Source: an uncultured Bacilli bacterium (lineage in GTDB: Bacteria > Bacillota_I > Bacilli_A > RFN20 > CAG-288). From it: a stretch of 9,407 nt of DNA. The DNA lies in assembly GCA_948525355.1 (NCBI GenBank), contig CAOSOP010000034.1:1-9407 (forward strand), given 5' to 3'. The translations under genes and the position numbers were made by a program. The first letter of the stretch is position 1; each line of letters begins with the position of its first letter. Below the pieces are notes generated by a model that saw nothing but the letters and a program-made list of their open reading frames with translations, ran no database searches and was not told the DNA's origin. Shown here piece after piece: positions 7,671 through 9,407 of the stretch.

Positions 7671-7677
7671 TTTTTTT
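7651..7677 (+). terminator. Rho-independent terminator of the small membrane-protein gene
   Basis: CGCCA (7651-7655) and TGGCG (7666-7670), extendable by one G-U pair, are followed by seven T. The stem begins at the base after the stop codon. Confidence 0.7.
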
Positions 7678-7678
7678 G

Positions 7679-7717
7679 TGAAAATTTTTCATTTGTATAT
7701 GAAAATTTTTTCATATA
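7679..7717 (+). promoter_or_regulatory. Two phased dyads over the regulator's promoter, probable operator
   Basis: TGAAAATTTTTCA (7679-7691) and TGAAAATTTTTTCA (7700-7713) have centres about 21 bases apart, two helical turns. The second extends to a 10-bp perfect arm (7696-7705 against 7708-7717). The 14-mer fits the CcpA cre consensus TGWAANCGNTNWCA at every position except the central CG, here TT. It covers the spacer between -35 and -10, so binding would repress. Likely autoregulation by the following LacI-family protein; this is inference. Confidence 0.55.
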
Positions 7718-7721
7718 TAAT
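7693..7721 (+). promoter_or_regulatory. Promoter of the CcpA-like regulator gene
   Basis: TTGTAT (7693-7698), 17-base spacer, and a perfect TATAAT (7716-7721), located 30 bases before the start codon. Confidence 0.75.
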
Positions 7722-7750
7722 TTAAGTAGTGAAAAACGGAGGTACAAAAA

Positions 7751-8758
7751 ATGGGTCAATTTAAGGATCGTGTAACTATATACGAAGTCGCTAAAGCAGC
7801 AGGGGTTTCACTAGCTACAGTTAGTAGAGTTATTAACCATCATCCTAACGTTACTGAAAAGACAAGGATACAAGTCGAGAACGCTGTAAATAGATTAGGA
7901 TATAAACCATCTGCACTTGCACAAGGGCTCGCAACAAGTAAGTCAACAAATATCGGTATTGTCATACCATCAGTAAACTATGTATATATCGCTAATATGC
8001 TTGCAGGTATGGCAGACATCGCTACAATATATGGATTCCAATCAACTTTATTTGTTACTCAACATTTAAAAGACGAGGCAAAAGTTGTTTTCGAAAAATT
8101 AATCACTTCACATGTAGATGGTGCATTAATTTTTGATGATCAGCTTGATGAAGAAGATATTAAAGCATTACAAAAATTTAATATTCCGTTTGTAACATTT
8201 AATCATAATGCCGAAGGTCCTAAATGTTTATCAATTGTTCTAGATTATGAATCAACAATGATTGAGTTGTTAAATAGTCACTATGAATCTAAAAATCCGC
8301 ACGCTGTTAAGTTTTTAAATATTGATGAGAGTGGACTTATGATGGAAAGATTGCAACAAGCTATAGAAACAACATGTAAAGAACATAATGCTGAACTTGA
8401 AGTTATTAACGCACAAGATTCGTACCATCACCTCTATAATCAAATGTTGGAATACTTTGAAAAACATAAAGAAGGTGGATACTTCATTTGTCCTAGAGAT
8501 TCACAGGCATGTGCTGTATTAAACGCTGCTTTAGAAAAAGGATTAGATGTTCCAAAACAAGTAGAAATAGTCTCAATAGTTGGAACAAAATACTCCTATA
8601 TAGTTAGACCACAGATTTCTTCACTTGATATTGATATGTTTGAAATAGGATCCATAGCAATGAGACTTCTAACAAAAATGCTAAAAGAAGAAGGTCTCTC
8701 AACTAATGTATATCGCAAAAAATCAACATATACTTCTCGCGGAACAACGATAGATTAA
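7751..8758 (+). CDS. LacI/GalR-family transcriptional regulator, CcpA-like
   Basis: A 335-residue cytoplasmic DNA-binding protein of usual family length. The N-terminal helix-turn-helix (about residues 9-29, TIYEVAKAAGVSLATVSRVI) and the linker with hinge helix (about 52-62, KPSALAQGLAT) are standard. The effector-binding periplasmic-binding-like domain follows, beginning at NIGIVIPS. Two parts read much like Bacillus CcpA: the DNA-binding domain with PNV...RLGYKPSA, and near the C-terminus VRPQISSLDIDMFEIGSIAMRLLTKML, aligning to CcpA VRPQLS...IGAVAMRLLTKL. The middle is more divergent, so HPr-Ser-P control is not assured. Start ATG has GGAGG 8 bases upstream. The gene stands alone, with no sugar transport or catabolic genes nearby, which fits a global rather than a local regulator. 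Two dyads over its promoter suggest autoregulation. Family certain; CcpA orthology moderately likely. Confidence 0.92.
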   Translation: MGQFKDRVTIYEVAKAAGVSLATVSRVINHHPNVTEKTRIQVENAVNRLGYKPSALAQGLATSKSTNIGIVIPSVNYVYIANMLAGMADIATIYGFQSTLFVTQHLKDEAKVVFEKLITSHVDGALIFDDQLDEEDIKALQKFNIPFVTFNHNAEGPKCLSIVLDYESTMIELLNSHYESKNPHAVKFLNIDESGLMMERLQQAIETTCKEHNAELEVINAQDSYHHLYNQMLEYFEKHKEGGYFICPRDSQACAVLNAALEKGLDVPKQVEIVSIVGTKYSYIVRPQISSLDIDMFEIGSIAMRLLTKMLKEEGLSTNVYRKKSTYTSRGTTID

Positions 8759-8760
8759 TT

Positions 8761-8786
8761 AAATGGGCGGATAGCCCATTTTTTAT
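8761..8786 (+). terminator. Rho-independent terminator after the regulator gene
   Basis: AAATGGGC (8761-8768), loop GGATA, GCCCATTT (8774-8781), then T-rich. It follows the stop by two bases and overlaps the last codons of the convergent minus-strand frame. Confidence 0.85.
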
Positions 8787-8788
8787 TT

Positions 8789-8935
8789 GCTTCGCCTTTT
8801 TGCGGCTTCACTTCCGGCCAATTTTCAGGTATTTTTATGTCGCTTCCAGCGTAGTTTTGTGCATCAATTATCCAGCTTAATGCAATAGTTTGATTAGTGC
8901 CAAAATAGACTTTTGGGTAGTATCTTTCAAGGCTG
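8789..8935. repeat. Direct repeat copy A (501 bp from copy B)
   Basis: GCTTCGCCTTTTTG (8789-8802) and TTCCGGCCAATTTTCAGG (8812-8829) recur 501 bases later, with weaker similarity continuing to the TAGACTTTTGGG segment (about 8906-8917). This encodes the shared C-terminal part of the two paralogous fragments. Confidence 0.75.
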
Positions 8936-9130
8936 TTTGCGTAGTTATAATGTAGCATTTCATGGCTTAAATTAAGGGTGTTGAGGGTAGAAACAACTTG
9001 TAAGTTTCCAATGGGATTGTTTCCTTTGTTAATCTGCATAAGGCAGTATATGTAATTTCTATTATTCCATGTTGCTAGTGCTAATTGGCCACGGTTAGTT
9101 ACTTGATATCTAGTAGGTACGGCTCCGCCG

Positions 9131-9185
9131 CCACCCACACCCCCTCGGTCATCGCCAGGGGCGATTCCCTCGGGGGTGTGGGTGG
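9131..9185. repeat. GC-rich palindromic block with 14-bp perfect arms
   Basis: CCACCCACACCCCC (9131-9144) is the exact reverse complement of 9172-9185. Inside is a second hairpin, ATCGCC (9151-9156) with GGCGAT (9160-9165) around a 3-base loop. The block and its flanks (about 9121-9192) are far richer in G+C than the rest of the window. The plus strand has G-runs at 9158-9161, 9172-9176, 9180-9182 and 9187-9191. Confidence 0.8.
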
Positions 9186-9267
9186 AGGGGGTGAGTAAAA
9201 ATCCTAAATACTGCAATTAAACTCTTATAAATGGCTATTATTCTTGCAACAATAATCATAAATTAAT

Positions 9268-9407
9268 TTATAAAAAGCCTTCGGTGTTCGCTTCGCCTTT
9301 TTGTGAACCCTTTTCCGGCCAATTTTCAGGGTATTTTATGCCACTTTGAGTGTCACCATTCCAGCCTGTTCCTAACACTTGAGGCGTACCTAAATAGACT
9401 TTGGGAT
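9268..9407 (-). CDS. Unrecognised protein, C-terminal part only (runs off right edge), paralogue of the adjacent fragment
   Basis: The last 45 codons are visible, in a frame not reported as complete because its start lies outside the window. It reads PKVYLGTPQVLGTGWNGDTQ, then SGIKYPENWPEKGSQKGEAN and TEGFL before a TAA at 9268-9270. It shares PKVY-GT, I-K-PENWPE and QKGEAN with the fragment downstream on the same strand; gaps are in whole codons, so both copies have been under coding constraint at some time. Fifty-one bases separate its stop from the opening of the downstream frame. The family and function are unknown to me; Trp-, Gly- and Asn-rich composition fits an extracellular or structural protein, but this is weak. 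Whether this copy is intact depends on sequence beyond the window. Confidence 0.6.
   Translation of the reverse strand, partial: PKVYLGTPQVLGTGWNGDTQSGIKYPENWPEKGSQKGEANTEGFL
9290..9407. repeat. Direct repeat copy B, continues past the right edge
   Basis: Contains the same GCTTCGCCTTTTTG (9290-9303) and TTCCGGCCAATTTTCAGG (9313-9330) blocks as copy A, with substitutions and small gaps between them that keep both reading frames open. Similarity carries on to the TAGACTTTGGG segment near the window end. Confidence 0.75.

Larger units (their letters stand above)
8755..9216 (-). pseudogene. Unrecognised protein fragment, C-terminal paralogue of the next copy; probably a truncated gene
   Basis: An open frame of 153 codons of a family I do not recognise. 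Only a TTG is available as start, directly after an in-frame TAA and without a ribosome site, so the true N-terminus is probably lost. Residues 14-35 (THTPEGIAPGDDRGGVGGGG and neighbours) come from the GC-rich palindromic block. From about residue 36 the protein is ordinary, Asn/Tyr-rich and beta-like, with no signal peptide or membrane segment. The segment PKVYFGT...IPENWPE...QKGEAN is clearly related to the neighbouring copy upstream (PKVYLGT...YPENWPE...QKGEAN). After QKGEAN the frame enters the terminator of the convergent regulator gene (KKWAIRPFN), and there similarity to the other copy stops, suggesting a 3' rearrangement. It could be an expressed surface or secreted protein piece, but a decayed duplicate is more likely. 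Confidence 0.5.

Noticed and set aside
1..9407. Mycoplasma-type code with TGA as Trp
   Set aside because: jetB ends at TGA at the position expected for the family and Trp codons in the genes are TGG, so the standard code is used.
1..9407. CRISPR array, tRNA, rRNA or insertion sequence
   Set aside because: No regularly spaced repeats, no cloverleaf or rRNA-like sequence, and no transposase frame or IS-type ends were found in the window.

Overview
The window is AT-rich DNA that reads as an anaerobic, low-GC Firmicute or Mollicutes-like bacterium with the standard genetic code: Trp codons are TGG and jetB ends at TGA. The supporting signs are strong Shine-Dalgarno (SD) sequences, T-tailed terminators, a rubrerythrin, and a LacI-family regulator that closely resembles CcpA. 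The assignment is inferred from gene content, not from a marker gene.

Left edge, minus strand: the first 181 codons of a uridine/purine nucleoside phosphorylase-like gene run off the window at base 1. A gene-free stretch (544-972) follows, holding that gene's promoter, three imperfect hairpins and a terminator. Then comes a three-gene minus-strand operon (6498 down to 973) encoding a Wadjet / MksBEF-type SMC complex: jetA (kleisin-like), jetB (KITE-like) and jetC (SMC ATPase with intact Walker A, signature and Walker B motifs). The fourth Wadjet gene, jetD (the Toprim nuclease that cuts plasmid DNA), is absent on both sides. A terminator closes the operon after jetC, and a divergent housekeeping gene lies upstream of jetA. 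Either jetD lies elsewhere or this is a nuclease-less condensin-like complex. This is the main biological point of the window.

Middle, plus strand: three independent short units follow, each with its own terminator. They are a rubrerythrin (oxidative stress defence in anaerobes), a 91-residue protein with one N-terminal membrane segment (YtxH-like in layout), and a CcpA-like LacI-family regulator. The regulator's promoter carries two dyads about two helical turns apart, probably an autoregulatory operator.

Right edge, minus strand: two related gene fragments of an unrecognised family sit in tandem, 501 bp apart. One is complete only at its C-terminus and opens on a doubtful TTG directly after a stop codon. 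The other runs off the window. The first contains a very GC-rich segment with a perfect 14-bp inverted repeat, out of keeping with the surrounding AT-rich DNA. This end looks like recombining or decaying accessory DNA.
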